Source: Thinopyrum elongatum
Taxonomy: Eukaryota; Streptophyta; Magnoliopsida; Poales; Poaceae
Reading direction: 5' to 3'
Assembly: GCA_011799875.1 (NCBI GenBank)
Contig: CM022300.1
Coordinates: 108,699,201 to 108,763,200, forward strand
Length of the DNA stretch: 64,000 nucleotides
Shown here piece by piece: positions 44,789-58,800 of the stretch. Each line of letters begins with the position of its first letter. The stretch's first letter is position 1. The notes under the pieces were generated by a model. The model was not told where the DNA came from. It did no database searches and saw nothing but the letters and a program-made list of their open reading frames with translations. The translations under genes and the position numbers were made by a program.

Positions 44789-46004
44789 TCTATGCGTAGA
44801 TGATATGCACGAGTAGAACACAAAGAGTTGTGGGCGATGATAGTCATACTGCTTACCACCAACGTCTTATTTTGATTCGGCGGTATTGTGGGATGAAGCG
44901 GCCCGGACCAACCTTACATGTCCAGGCACATGAGACCGGTTCCACCGACAGACATGCAACTAGTTTTACATAAAGGTGGCTGGCGGGTGTCTGTTTCTCC
45001 TACTTTAGTTGAATCGAATTTGACTATGGCCGGTCCTTGAAGAAGGTTAAAACAGCAAACTTGATGAAACACCGTTGTGGTTTTTGTGTAGGTAAGAACG
45101 GTTCTTGCTAGAAGCCCATGTCAGCCACGTAAAACTTGCAACAACAAAGTAGAGGACGTCTAACTTGTTTTTGCAGGGCATGTTGTGATGTGATATGGTC
45201 AAGACATGATGTGATATATGTTATTGTATGAGATGATCATGTTTTGTAAATTATCAGCAACCGGCAGGAGCCTTATGGTTGTCTCTTTATTATATGAAAT
45301 GCAAACGCCGTGTAATTGCTTTACTTTATCGCTATGCGTTAGCAATAGTTGTAGAAGCAATAGTTGGCGAGACGACCACGACGCAATGATGGAGATCAAG
45401 GTGTCGAGCCGGTGACGATGGAGATCATGGCGATGCTTTGGAGATGGGGACCAAAAGCGTGAGATGATGATGGCCATATCATGTCACATATTTTGATTGC
45501 ATGTGATGTTTATCTTTTATGCATCTTATTTTGCTTAGAACGACGGTAGCATTATAAGATGATCCCTTCACTAAATTTCAAGATATAAGTGTTCTCCCCG
45601 AGTATGCACCGTTGCGAAAGTTTGTCGTTTCGAGACACCACGTGATGATCGGGTGTGATAGACTCTACGTTCACATACAACGGTTGTAAGACAGTTTTGC
45701 ACATGCAGAATACTTGGGTTAAACTTGACGAGCCTAGCATGTACAGACATGGTCTCGGAACACTGGAGACCGAAAGGTCGAACATGAGTCATATAGTAGA
45801 TATGATCAACATAGAGATGTTCACCATTGATGACTACCCCATCTCACGTGATGATCGGATTTGGGTTAGTTGATTTGGATCACGTATCACTTAGATAACT
45901 TGAGGGATGTTTATTTAACTGGGAGTTCTTTAGTAATTTGATTAATTGAACTTAATTTATCATGAACTTAGTCTTATAGTTTTGCATATCTATGTTGTAG
46001 ATCA
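44789..46004 (+). other. Untranslated leader of the Angela-type element
   Basis: About 1.2 kb between primer site and gag start, as in BARE/WIS elements. It contains only short open frames. Confidence 0.7.
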
Positions 46005-49000
46005 ATGGCCCGAGCTACCGTTCCCCTGAATTTTAATGCGTTCCTAGAGAAAGCTAAGTTAAAAGATGATGGTAGCAACTACACGGACTGGGTCCGTAAC
46101 TTGAGGATTATCCTCATTGCTGCACAGAAGAATTATGCCCTTGATGCACCACTAGGTGAAAGGCCTGGTGCAGGAGCTGAAGCTGATGTTATGAACGTCT
46201 GGCAAGCTCGATCTGATGACTACTCAATAGTTCAGTGTGACATGCTCTATGGCTTAGAACTAGTACTTCAAAGATGTTTTGAACGTCATGGAGCATATGA
46301 GATGTTCCAGGAGTTGAAGTTAATATTTCAAGCAAATGCCCGGGTTGAGAGGTATCAAGTCTCCAACAAGTTCTATAGCTGCAAGATGGAGGAGAACAGT
46401 TCTGTCAGTGAACACATACTCAGAATGTCTGGGTATTATAATCCTTTGACTCAGCTGGGAGTTGATCTTCCAGTTGATTGTGTTATTGACAGAGTTCTTC
46501 AATCACTGCCACCAAGCTACAAAGGCTTCGTGATGAACTATAATATGCAAGGGATGAACAAAACAATTCCCGAGCTCTTCGCAATGCTTAAGGTCGCGGA
46601 GGTAGAAATCAAGAAGGAGCATCAAGTGTTGATGGTTAACAAGACCACTAGTTTCAAGAAAAAAGGCAAGGGAAAGAAAGGGAACTTCAAGAAGAATGGC
46701 AAGCAAGTTGCCACTCTCGGGAAGAAACCCAAAGCTGGACCCAAGCCTGAAACTGAGTGCTTCTACTGCAAAGGGAGTGGTCACTGGAAGCGGAACTACC
46801 CCAATTATTTGGTGGATAAGAAGGATGGCAAAGTGAACAAAGGTATATTTGATATACATGTAATTGATGTGTTCCTTACTAATGCTCGTAGTAGCGCTTG
46901 GGTATTTGATACTGGTTCGGTTGCTCATATTTGTAACTCAAAACAGGGGCTGCGGAATAAACAAAGATTGGCTAAGGACGAGGTGACGATGCGTGTCGGA
47001 AATGGTTCCAAGGTCGATGTGATCGCCGTCGGCACGCTACCTCTACATCTACCTTCGGGATTAGTTTTAGACCTCAATAATTGTTATTTGGTGCCCGCGT
47101 TGAGCATGAACATTATATCTGGATCTTGTTTATTGCGAGATGGTTATTCATTTAAGTCAGAGAATAATGGTTGTTCTATTTATATGAATAATAAATTTTA
47201 TGGTCATGCACCCTTGAAGAGTGGTCTATTCTTGTTGAATCTCGATTGTAGTACACATATTCATAATATTGATGCCAAAAGATATAAAGTAGATAATGAT
47301 AGTGCAACATATTTGTGGCACTGCCGTTTAGGTCATGTTGGTGTAAAGCGCATGAAGAAACTCCATGCTGATGGGCTTTTGGAATCACTTGATTATGAAT
47401 CATTTGATACTTGCGAACCATGCCTCATGGGCAAGATGACTAAAACTCCATTCTCCGGAACAATGGAGCGAGCTAACGACTTATTGGAAATAATACATAC
47501 CGATGTATGCGGTCCAATGAGTGTTGAAGCACGCGGTGGGTATCATTATTTTCTGACCTTCATAGATGATTTGAGTAGATATGGGTATATCTACTTAATG
47601 AAACACAACTCTGAAACGTTTCAAAAGTTCAAAGAATTTCAGAGTGAAGTGGAGAATCATCGTAACAAGAAAATAAAGTTTCTACGATCTAATCGCGGAG
47701 GCGGATATTTGAGTTACGAGTTTGGCCTTCATTTAAAACAATGTGGAATTATTTCACAACTCACGCCACCTGGAACACCACAGTGTAATGGTGTGTCCGA
47801 ACATCGTAACCGTACTTTATTAGATATGGTGCGATCTATGATGTCTCTTACCGATTTACCACTATCATTTTGGGGACATGCATTAGAGACAGCCGCATTC
47901 ACGTTAAATAGGGCACCGTCTAAATCCGTTGAGACGACACCGTATGAACTGTGGTTTGGTAAGAAACCTAAGTTGTCGTTTCTTAAACTTTGGGGTTGCA
48001 ACACTTATGTCAAAAGGCTTCAGCCTGATAAGCTCGAACCCAAATCGGAGAAGTGCGTCTTCATAGGATACCCTAAGGAAACAATTGGGTACACCTTCTA
48101 CCATAGATCCGAAGGCAAAATCTTTGTTGCTAAGAATGGATCCTTTCTAGAGAAGGAGTTTCTCTCGAAAGAAGTGAGTGTGAGGAAAGTAGAACTTCAT
48201 GAGGTAATTGTACCTTCTCTCAAATTGGAGAGTAGCACATCACAGAAATCTGTTCCAGTGATGCCTACACCAACTAGAGAGGAAGCAAATGATGTTGATC
48301 ATGAAACTTCAGATCAAGTTACTACTGAACCTCGTAGGTCAACCCGAGCATGATCCGCACCAGAGTGGTACAGTAATCCTATTCAGGAAGTCATGCTACT
48401 AGACCAAAGCGAACCTACAAACTATGAAGAAGCTATGATGAGCCCAGATTCCGATAAATGGCTTGAGGCCATGAAATCTCAGATAGGATCCATGTATGAG
48501 AACAAAGTGTGGACTTTGGTGGACTTGCCCGATGATCGGCAAGCCATTGAGAATAAATGGATCTTCAAGAAGAAGACTGACGCTGATGGTAATGTTACTG
48601 TCTACAAAGCTCGACTTGTCGCGAAAGGTTTTTGACAAGTTCAAGGAGTTGACTACGATGAGACTTTCTCACCCGTAGCGATGCTTAAGTCTGTCCGAAT
48701 CATGTTAGCAATTGCCGCATTTTATAATTATGAAATCTGGCAAATGGACGTCAAAACTGCATTCCTTAATGGATTTCTTAAAGAAGAGTTGTATATGATG
48801 CAACCAGAAGGTTTTGTCGATCCTAAAGGTGCTAACAAAGTGTGCAAGCTCCAGCAATCCATATATGGACTGGTGCAATCATCTCGGAGTTGGAATATAT
48901 GCTTTGATGAGGTGATCAAAGCATATGATTTTATACAGACTTACAGTGAAGCCTGTATTTACAAGAAAGTGAGTGGGAGCTCTGTAGCATTTCTGATATT

Positions 49001-49985
49001 ATATGTGGATGACATATTGTTGATTGGAAATGATATAGAATTTCTGGATAGCATAAATGGATACTTGAATAAGAATTTTTCAATGAAAGACCTCGGTGAA
49101 GTTGCTTATATATTGGGCATCAAGATCTATAGAGATAGATTGAGACGCTTAATAGGACTTTCACAAAGCACATACCTTGATAAAGTTTTGAAGAAGTTCA
49201 AAATGGATCAGTCAAAGAAAGGGTTCTTGCCCTTGTTACAAGGTGTGAAGTTGAGTCAGACTCAAAGCCCGACCACTGCAGAAGATAGAGAGAAAATGAA
49301 AGTCATTCCCTATGGCTTAGCCATAGGTTCTATCATGTATGCTATGCTGTATACCAGACCTGATGTGTGCCTTGCCATAAGTTTGGCAGGGAGGTACCAA
49401 AGTAATCTAGGAGTGGATCACTGGACAACGGTCAAGAACATCCTGAAGTACATGAAAAGGACCAAGGATATGTTTCTCGTTTATGGAGGTGATGAAGAGC
49501 TCGTCGTAAATGGTTACGTCGATGCTAGCTTCGACACTGATCCGGATGACTCTAAGTCACAAACCGGATACTTATTTATATTGAATGGTGGAGCTGTCAG
49601 TTGGTGCAGTCCCAAGCAGAGCATCGTGCCAGGATCTACGTGTGAAGCGGAGTACATAGCTGCTTCGGAAGCAGCACATGAAGGAGTCTGGATGAAGGAG
49701 TTCATCTCCGATCTGGGTGTAATACCAAGTGCATCGGGTCCAATGAAAATCTTTTGTGACAACACTGGAGCAATTGCCTTGGCGAAGCAATCCAGGTTTC
49801 ACAAGAGAACCGAACACATCAAGAGACGCTTCAACTCCATTCGTGAAAAGGTCAAGGATGGAGAAATGGAAATTTGCAAAGTACATATGGATCTGAATGT
49901 GGCAGACCCGTTGACTAAGCCTCTTCTGCGAGCAAAACATGATCAACACCAAGACTCCATGGGTGTTAGATTCATTACAATGTAA
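46005..49985 (+). pseudogene. Gag-pol polyprotein of the Angela-type element
   Basis: One frame from ATG 46005 to TAA 49983-49985 with two in-frame TGA stops (48351-48353 and 48633-48635), both explained by CGA to TGA. Gag comes first, then a zinc knuckle at 46758-46799 whose fourth ligand is Tyr instead of Cys. The protease has DTG at 46908-46916. The integrase has its first Asp at 47502-47504, the second catalytic Asp position replaced by Asn (AAT at 47691-47693), and the third Glu at 47799-47801. Reverse transcriptase has YVDD at 49002-49013. RNase H (CEAEYIAASEA) and a terminal HIKRRF region end the protein. Even without the stops, integrase would be inactive. Confidence 0.88.
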
Positions 49986-50006
49986 TCTAGATTATTGACT
50001 CTAGTG

Positions 50007-50018
50007 CAAGTGGGAGAC
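50007..50018 (+). other. Polypurine tract of the Angela-type element
   Basis: CAAGTGGGAGAC directly precedes the TG start of the 3' LTR at 50019. Confidence 0.75.
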
Positions 50019-50832
50019 TGAAGGAAATATGCCCTAGAGGCAATAATAAAGTTGTTATTTTATATTTCCTTATTCATGCTAAAGGTTTATTATTCATGCT
50101 AGAATTGTATTGATCAGAAACTTAAATACATGTGTGAATACATAAACAAATACCGTGTCCCTAGTAAGCCTCTACTAGACTAGCTCGTTGATCAAAGATG
50201 GTTAAGGTTTCCTAACCATAGACATGTGTTGTCATTTGATAATAGGATCACATCAATAGGAGAATGATGTGATGGACAAGGCCCATCCGTTAGCTTAGCA
50301 TAATGATCGTTCAGTTTATTGCTATCGCTTTCTTCATGTCAAATACATATTCCTTTGACTATGTGATTTGGTGACCGAATGTTCTTCGGAGTCCCGGATG
50401 AGATCACGGACATGACGAGGATTCTCGAAATGGTCTAGATGTAAAGATTGATATATAGGACGATAGTATTCGGACACCAGAAGTGTTTCGGGGGGTACCG
50501 GGTACTTATCGGGTCACCGAAAGGGGTTCTGGGCACCCCCGGCAAAAGTTATGGGCCTTATAGGCCAAGAGAGGAAACGCACCAGCCAGAAGGGGCTGGT
50601 GCGCCCCCATAGCAGGCCGACCTAGGTGGATAAGGAAAGAGTGGAGGGAAAGGAAAGTGTGGAGTAGGACTCCCGCTTCCTTCCCTTCCCCCCCCCCTCT
50701 TTCCTTCCCCCTTGTTCATACAAGGAAAGGGGGGTGCGGCCAGGGCAGGAGCCCTAGGGCCGGCCGGCCACCTATGTGGTGCACCAGGCTGCCTCCCCTT
50801 CCCCTCCCACCTATATATATGTGGGAGGGGGG
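50019..50832 (+). repeat. 3' LTR of the Angela-type element, first part (internal deletion)
   Basis: Starts TGAAGGAAATATGCCC. Near 50359-50363 it jumps from sequence matching 33048 to sequence matching 43885, losing about 530 bp; TATG is shared at both break points. It ends in a G run where the gypsy element inserted. Confidence 0.85.
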
Positions 50833-51303
50833 TGAAGGAGTCCTGGATTAAGGGGTCCTCGGGCGTCCAGGCTACGTAACGTGGGCCGGACTGATGGGCC
50901 ATGAAGATACAAGACAGAAGACTCTCTCCCGTGTCCGGATGGGACTCTCCCTGGCGTCGACGGCAAACTTGGCATTCGGATATGAAGATTCCTTTCTCTG
51001 TAACCGACTTTGTACAACCCTAGTCCCCTCCGGTGTCTATATAAACCGGAGGGTTTAGCCCGTAGAGGCAATCATAATCAGACAGGCTAGACTTCTAGGG
51101 TTTTAGCCATTATGATCTCGTGGTAGATCAACTCTTGTAACACTCATATTCATCAAGATCAATCAAGCAGGACGTAGGGTATTACCTCCATAGAGAGGGC
51201 CCAAACCTGGGTAAACATCGTGTCCCCCGTCTCCTGTTACCATCGACCTTAGACGCATAGTTCGGGACCCCCTACCCGAGATCCGCCGGTTTTGACACCG
51301 ACA
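50833..51303 (+). repeat. 5' LTR of the gypsy element
   Basis: TGAAGGAGTCC...CACCGACA, 471 bp, with TATATAAA near 51036-51043. Confidence 0.88.
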
Positions 51304-51323
51304 TTGGTGCTTTCATTGAGAGT
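51304..51323 (+). other. Primer binding site region of the gypsy element
   Basis: TTGGTGCTTTCATTGAGAG follows the LTR directly. The matching tRNA was not identified. Confidence 0.5.
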
Positions 51324-51350
51324 TCCGCTGTGTCGTCGCTAGAAGACTCG

Positions 51351-54300
51351 ATGGCTCCATCAATCATCCACAACGACGCTGCCTTGAGGGAGGTCTTTCT
51401 CCCCGGCCAGGTCTTCGTATTCGGCGGCTTCATACTGCGGGCCAACTCACTTAGCCATCTGGAGCAGATCGACAGCTACGCCCCTGGCCATCAGGTCAGG
51501 TTTGGAAGCTTGAACTACGTTGCTGATATCCGCGGAGACTTGATCTTCGACGGATTCGAGCCCATGGCAACCGCTCCCTACCACCGCGATGAACATGACC
51601 TAAATCTGTCATCGGACCATACCCGGGAGATAGCGCCTGTAACTGCCCTGGCCCTAGATCCGGAGCAGATTGCGCCATCCGAGGACGGGAAGCTCAACCC
51701 CGCCACGGAAGCCGCAGACTCAGCGGCGTTGGAGCCGCACACAGACCCAACTTCGAACGGGATCTGTGTCACCGGAACCTCGGATTCGTCTCCGGCCACA
51801 GGTTCCGAACTGCGTGCGTCCGCACCCATCGAGCTCGATCGGGCGCCGATCGTCGAGTTCAGCTCCGCGGACATCTTCTGACACTCACCTTTGGGTGATG
51901 TGCTAAACTCATTAAAACCCCTCTCCTTAGCGGGGGACTCACAGCCGAATTATATCCGGTTTGAACCGGGGGCTGATGACGGGGAATTTCGCTTCCCACC
52001 CACCACCCACTTCATTGCCACTGTCGAAGACTTAACCGACATGCTCGATTACGACTCCGAAGACATCGACGGTATGGACGATGATGCCAGAGAGGAGCAG
52101 GCCCAAAACCCGCCGTTTACTGGGCGCTGGACAGCCACCTCCTCATACAACGTGTACATGGTGGATACTCCCAAAGAGAATAACGGCGATAACGAGAAAG
52201 ATCTAGTCGAGGATAAACCTCCTGAGATACAGCCAAAGCGCCGACGTCAGCGGCACCGCTCTAAATCACGCCGTGGAAAAGACAGCAATACCGGCACAAG
52301 AGAAAACAATACTCCGGACGATGCCGAAGACAAAGAAGATCCCGTCGAGCCGACTTCCGAATAGGACGATAGGGAAGATGGGCAAGTTAGCCCTGACGAA
52401 CAGGCCATAAATGAAGACTCGGAGGACAGCAACTATCTTCCACTCTCCGAAGACGAGGTGAACCTCGGCGACGAAGACTTTATCGTGCCTGAGGAACCCG
52501 TCGAGCAGGAGCGCTTTAAGCGCCGGCTAATAGCCACTGCGAGGAGCCTGAAAAAGAAACAGCAGCAGCTTCAAGCTGATCAAGATCTGCTCAACGACAG
52601 ATGGACTGATGTCCTGGCAGCCGAGGAATACGGACTAGAGCGCCCCATTAAAAGTTACCCGAAGCGTAAATTGCTACCCCAATTCGACGACGAGGCACTT
52701 GAGCCCATGCCATCAACACGTAATGCGGCTGACCGACCACCACGTGGCCGGGACAAGGCGGCAACTCAAGCCGAACACCTGCCCATACTACCTTGCCGTA
52801 AAGGCAAAGATACCACAGCTCGGGAATACACATATGACCTGTGGCAAAACCTGGAGAACAGAACAGGTCAGTCCAGATCGATCTACGGATCGCGGGGGCA
52901 TGCCCTGGCGCGCGACGACGGCTATCAAGCCAGACGTGCCGAGCATAACCACGTCCGGGCCGAAAACCGCAGACGGACTACATCCACACTATGTCGCGAC
53001 TTGGCCCGATATAGAGGCGCCGCACATCCCCTCTGCTTCACTAATGAGGTAATGGAACACGAATTCCCGGAAGGGTTTAAACCCATGAATATCGAATCAT
53101 ACGATGGAACAACAGATCCCGCAATATGGATTGAAGATTTCCTTCTCCATATCCACATGGCCCGCGGTGATGACCTCCACACCATCAAATACCTCCCACT
53201 AAAATTAAAGGGACCAGCGCGGCACTGGCGGAACAACCTCCCAGTGAACTCCATTGGCAGCTGGGAAGACTTTGAAGACGCCTTCCACGATAACTTTCAA
53301 GGTACATATCTCCGGCCTCCGGATGCCGACGACCTAAGTCACATCATCCAGCAGCCCGGGGAGTCAGCCAGGAAGCTCTGGGCTAGGTTCCTAATTAAAA
53401 AGAACCAAATTGTCGATTGTCCGGACGCCGAAGCCCTCGCGGCCTTTAAAAATAGCGTCCGAGACGAATGGATTGCCCGCCACCTCGGTCAAGAAAAACC
53501 AAAATCCATGGCAGCACTTATCGCTCTGATGACCCGCTTTTGTGTGGGAGAAGATAGCTGGCTCGCTCGTAGAAGCAATAGCACCAGTGATCCGGGCACT
53601 TCCGAAGTTCGAGACGGCAACGGCAAGCCACGACGCAATAAACACAAGCGTCGAAATAATAATGAAAAAACGCAAGACACGGCGGTAAACGCCGGATTCA
53701 GTGGCTCCAAAACCGGTCAATGGAAAAAGCCATTCAAGGCAAACAGAGACGGACCATCCAATTTAGACAAGATACTGGATCGGCCCTGCCAGATACATGG
53801 CACCCCCGATAAACCAGCCAATCACACCAACAGAAGCTGTTGGGTCTTCAATCAAGCCGGCAAGCTTAACGCCGAACACAAGGGGAAGGGGCCGCCCAGT
53901 GACAGCGATGACGAAGAGACTCGCCAACCGAACACCGGGGTTCAGAAGCAATTTCCCCCCGAAGTAAAAACAGTCAACATGGTAAACGTGACACACATCC
54001 CTACAGAGGAGCGCAAGCGCGCACTACAGGACGCCAATGCCATAGAGCCAGGCACCCCAAAATTAAGCCAACGGGCGGCCTGCCCGATCACTTTCGATCG
54101 CAAGGACCACCCAGCCAGTATCCGTCACGAAAGTTCGGCAGCTCTGATCCTCGATCCAATTATCGATGGGTTCCATCTCACTAAAGTCCTTATGGACAGC
54201 GGCAGTAGTCTTAATCTACTTTACCAAGACACTGTCCGCAAAATGGGCATTGATCCTTCACGAATCAAGCCCACCATAGCTACCTTCAAAGGAGCAGTGT

Positions 54301-54671
54301 CCGGCGTAGAAGCTCGCTGCACGGGATCAATTACATTGGAAGTCATTTTCGGCTCGCCGAACAACTTTAGAAGCGAAGGCTTGACCTTCGATATTGTACC
54401 ATTCCGCAGCAGCTACCACGCACTACTCGGGCCTACCGCTTTTACTCGTTTTAATGCGGTCCCACATTACGCCTATTTCAATCTTAAGATGACCGGTCCA
54501 CGCGGCGTCATCACTGTAAACGGAAATACGGAATGCTCCCTCCGTACAGAGGAGCATACCATGGCTGCTGCAGCCGAAGTACAAAGCGGCCTTATCAAGC
54601 CGCGTATCTCATCGGCTGTCAAGCCGCCGGTCTCTACTAAACAGGACCAATCAATCTCAAAGCTGGATTAG
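51351..54671 (+). pseudogene. Gag-protease ORF of the gypsy element
   Basis: One frame from ATG 51351 to TAG 54669-54671, with stops at 51879-51881 (TGA) and 52362-52364 (TAG). A long acidic N-terminal extension and a basic KRRRQRHRSKSRR stretch precede a retrotransposon Gag domain (about 53060-53560; DPAIWIEDFLLHIHMARGDD, LPLKLKGPARHWRNNL). A CxxH...H...C knuckle-like motif follows near 53790-53840. The C-terminal retropepsin-like domain has its active-site DSG at 54195-54203. About 1100 residues would be encoded. No pol follows. Confidence 0.8.
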
Positions 54672-55864
54672 CAGCTCGGCCTCCGTCGTCCACCCCATAT
54701 AGCCATGAAGTTTATACCGCGCATATATAATTATGCACCTAAAATACCATGGTCATTGGCGGAGGCACAGTACGGACAGGCCTACAATGCGGTCCGCACT
54801 CTCATAGTCTTTTTACTTTTCCTAACTATATTTTATCCTTTACAACAGGTGATTCCAAGCCTGGTCATCTTACGGACTCTTTCTAAAGTTCGGCTTTGTA
54901 TAAATAACCAAAGGCTATTCCTACTAAGGAGCCCTTTCACCGAGGCAAGGCAGCGCAGACGTGCGACAGGAGGTCCTAATGATTTTTGTAAGACCGCACT
55001 CTTTATTTTTAAACCTGTAAAGTGCCTTTTTCCTCAGCACTCGGCCCCCGGCATGATTAAATAGCCCGGGTAGGGGCGTTATAATCTGTAGAATTGCGTT
55101 TAACGTATCAATCAGATTCCAGTGAACATAACCCGTATTCAGTATTCGCTTGTTCTACGTACTGAATTTTGCTTCTTCGGTTGTTTCACGAACGCACCTC
55201 GGCACAAATTGCCAGGGGCTCGATACGGCAACACATGAGTTGCCGACAAGTCCGAACAGCTTTTCAGCACACTTCGGCGTCACGAGTTTGGCCTTATATG
55301 CATCAGCTCCGAATCATGTCTTTGGTCAATAGTTGGGTTGCCCGGCTCCTGTGCTTACTACCTTACGTTCCGCTATATCGGCTAGGGTAGTAAAGGGAGA
55401 ACTACTGCGATTGTGTCCTGGTTCATCCGGATGAGCACCTCAGTAGAGAAAGCCAAAAACTGACTGTCATGATGCGGCGAGAGCTGGTCAACCACTCGAT
55501 GACTCATCAGAATCCTTCGCGATTCTCTTCGTATTACACGAAGGACCGTTTTTCTGGTCACCTATGTAACGCACCGTATTCGGGTAAACGCGTACATACC
55601 AGGGGCTATATCGTAGACCCGCCGTCAAACTCCTATGGCTAAGTGAAAGTGTTAAAGCCCTATAGTCCGATTGCCTAGTTCGCCGCATTGACACCTCCTT
55701 CATGGACCAAGACGTTGGGTCAAGAGTGATCAAGTGCTTTTCCGAACACCCCCGCATTATATGCGAGAGGGCTGAAGCCGACGACTGGCAAACTTTCAGA
55801 TTATATGAAGAACGGCCACACAGGAGGAACCAATACTTTCAGAAAAAAGTATAAAAATATGGCC
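54672..55864. other. Spacer between the convergent genes of the gypsy element
   Basis: No supported ORF. The sense Gag ORF and the antisense gene end facing each other across this ~1.2 kb; polyadenylation signals of either could lie here. Confidence 0.5.
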
Positions 55865-58800
55865 TTAATATATCATAATGTTGTATTTACAAACTTGGTA
55901 TATTCGCTCGAACATCATATCTTTCGACCACTGACCCTCTATCAAGCGGGCACCCTCTAGGACATCCTCAAAATAATGCTCTGGCGTGTGATGGTCCTTG
56001 CCCTCGGGTGGACTCTTCGCTGCAATATCGGTGGCCTTCATCTTCGCCCAGTACGCCTTGACGCGGGCAAGGGCCATCCGTGCACCTTCAATGCACGTTG
56101 ACCGCTTAACAGTGTCGATACGCGGCACTGCATCAACAAGTCACTGCAACAAACCGAAATAACTATTCGGAATTGGCTCAGTCGGCCACAGCCGGACCAC
56201 GACGTCCTTCATGGCAGATCCGGATATCTTGTGGAGCTCGGCCCACTGGGCCATCTGTTCGTTCAGCAACAATGGACGCTTCGGCATGCTGAATTGCGAC
56301 CAGAAAAGCTTCTCCGTTGCACGTCCTTCTTGCGCTTGGAAAAACTGCGCCGCATCGGAGACACTCTTCGGCAAGTCCAAGAATGCGTCTGGAGAACTCC
56401 ACATTTGATTAAGGGGGGCATACTTCAGATCGCCGAATTTAGCCTGCAATAAGAAAGGCTTACCGGCCGCTATCTCCCCAGCTTGCCGGATTTCTTCCCG
56501 AGACGCTCTAGACTCAGACCGTGCTTCTCTAGCCTCTTGTAAGGCCTTGCCGAGTTTGACCGTTCTGGCTTTGTTATCCTTCTCGAGGAATTCGCATCGA
56601 ACATTGCCATCCTTTAGCTCACGCGTCATGGTAGATATTCTCTCCTCGCACTGGCGCCGAGCAGCCTGTTCGGCCTTTAACTCAGCAGCTGCCTTCTTGG
56701 CAGCCGCCTCACTCATCCTGGCTTGCTCCGTGGCTCGGGCAAGCTTAGCCCGTAGGGCCTCAACTGCGGCAGCACTATTTGCAGTTATGCATATCTCAGT
56801 ATACAATTTTCAGCGTCATGCTCATATTATCATATTTACATATACTGACTGCCCCAAAAACATACCTTGCGCCTCGTCGAGCCGCCTGTTAATAAGTGTA
56901 AGGTCGTCATCCGCCACATCAACTTTCTGCTTCAGCCTTGCAAACTCTGTAGCTTGGGCAGTCGTCATGGATGAAACAGCCTGTGTTCCAATTCATCAGA
57001 TTATTTCCTGGGAATATCTTTTTTGATCCTCTGATCGCCTCCCTTCGGACGGCAACCAGAGTCTCAGGGGCTACTATCTATACACAGGTGCATTTTGCAC
57101 GTAGAAGTGCAATTAAAGGTATTACATTGCATACCTCGAAGCCTCTTAGCAGGCTCATGAAGGATTCATTCAATCCGCTTTTCGCGGACAGAATCCTCTC
57201 AACAACCGTACCCATTAAGGTACGATGTTCCTCTAAAACGGATGCATGTTGCAGCATGCCCGTCCTTGTATCCGGCGCCCCCGGATCCCTAGGAGCGGCC
57301 GCAGGAGTATGGACTCCCTTTGAAAGAATATGTTTACCCGGCTCTAGAGTCGTCCCCGGCTGTAAACCGGATAGTCCGGGCCCTTTATTGTTGGTCCCCA
57401 TAGGGTCCGCATGCCCCGGACTCTGGACGGCCGAAGTATCACCTTCGGGCGTAGTTTTCATTGTCCCTCGCACCGCTTGTTGGTCGGGAGAGATCCTCCG
57501 AGACGACACCTCGAAGTCGTCTGCCCTGTCGGGCGAGAAGGTCTGTGGAGGCGTCTCACTTTCCATCATCTCCGGAAGAAGATCCCCCGAGGAGGAGGAC
57601 TGTTGAGGAAGACTGCGTGCCGGACTGCAAACATATATTTTAAATGTTACCCTAGTAACCGGAAAGCAATGGGATATGTTTCGGACGCCCCTGTTCACTT
57701 ACGATTCGGCTGAAGGCTTGTCCTTACGGAGGAACTGCGCGACAACGTCGTCTTCTGAACCCGAGCCACCTGACAGGGACATCTTCCCTCGCTTAGGAGC
57801 CTTTGCTTCCAAATCTTCAGAGGCGGCCCTCTTCTTCCCATCGGGAGAGGAGATGTCAGTTTCTCCTTCTCTTTTGTCTTCGGAAGAGGGAGTTTCAATC
57901 TCCCCGAACATATTGTCTGGTGTACCTGTAGAATAGAGGCCACCTTCGGCCTTCTTGCTCTCCTCTTTGTCCCCCTTCGCCGGCACTTGGTATGGCGCCG
58001 GAGCCAGCATCCTTGTTAACACAGGATCTGCTGAGTCTTCGGGAAGAGGGGCCGAACACCTAATTCTTTCCGCCTTCTTGGTCCAGCCCTGGTCAAAGAT
58101 GGTTTTCTCAGTATATTGTTACGAGATATTTAACGAAATTGTGTTCAGGAGTCGAGGGCCTACCGAGGTATCCGGATGGTTGCAGTCGAGGCTGATGTCC
58201 TCGGCAGTATCCGGCCACTGTTTTTGGGTCCCGAAGAACAACTTCCACATTCCTTTGTGCGTTGTGCCAAAGAAGTGCTGAAGAGTCTGTGGTCCTTCCG
58301 GATTGAACTCCCACATGCGGAGGGGCCGTCGCTGGCACGGCAGGACCCGGCAGACTAGCATTCCCTGGATTATGTCGATGAGGCCGATGTCCTTCTCGAG
58401 GAGGCTCCGGATGCGACTTTGTAGTGTCTGCACTTCGTCCATTGATCCCCAGCCCAGCCCCTTGTTAATCCATGATGCGAGCCGTAATGGAGGGCCAGGC
58501 TGGAACGCAGGTGTAGCTGCCCACTTGGTACCACGGGGTTCAGTGATGTAAAACCACTCCCGTTGCGATAGGTTGGAGGTTCCGTGAAAGAGCCTTTTGG
58601 CCAAGGTGTGTGGGTGAGTTTGCTCACCGTCGCACCGCCGCACTCTGCTTGCTTCCCATCGACTACCTTCGGCTTCATATTAAAGGTCTTGAGCCATAAG
58701 CTGAAGTGTGGGGGAATACGGAGAAAGGCCTCGCACATGACGATGAACGCCGAGATGTGAAGAAGGGAGTCCGGAGCCAGATCATGAAAATCTAGCCCGT

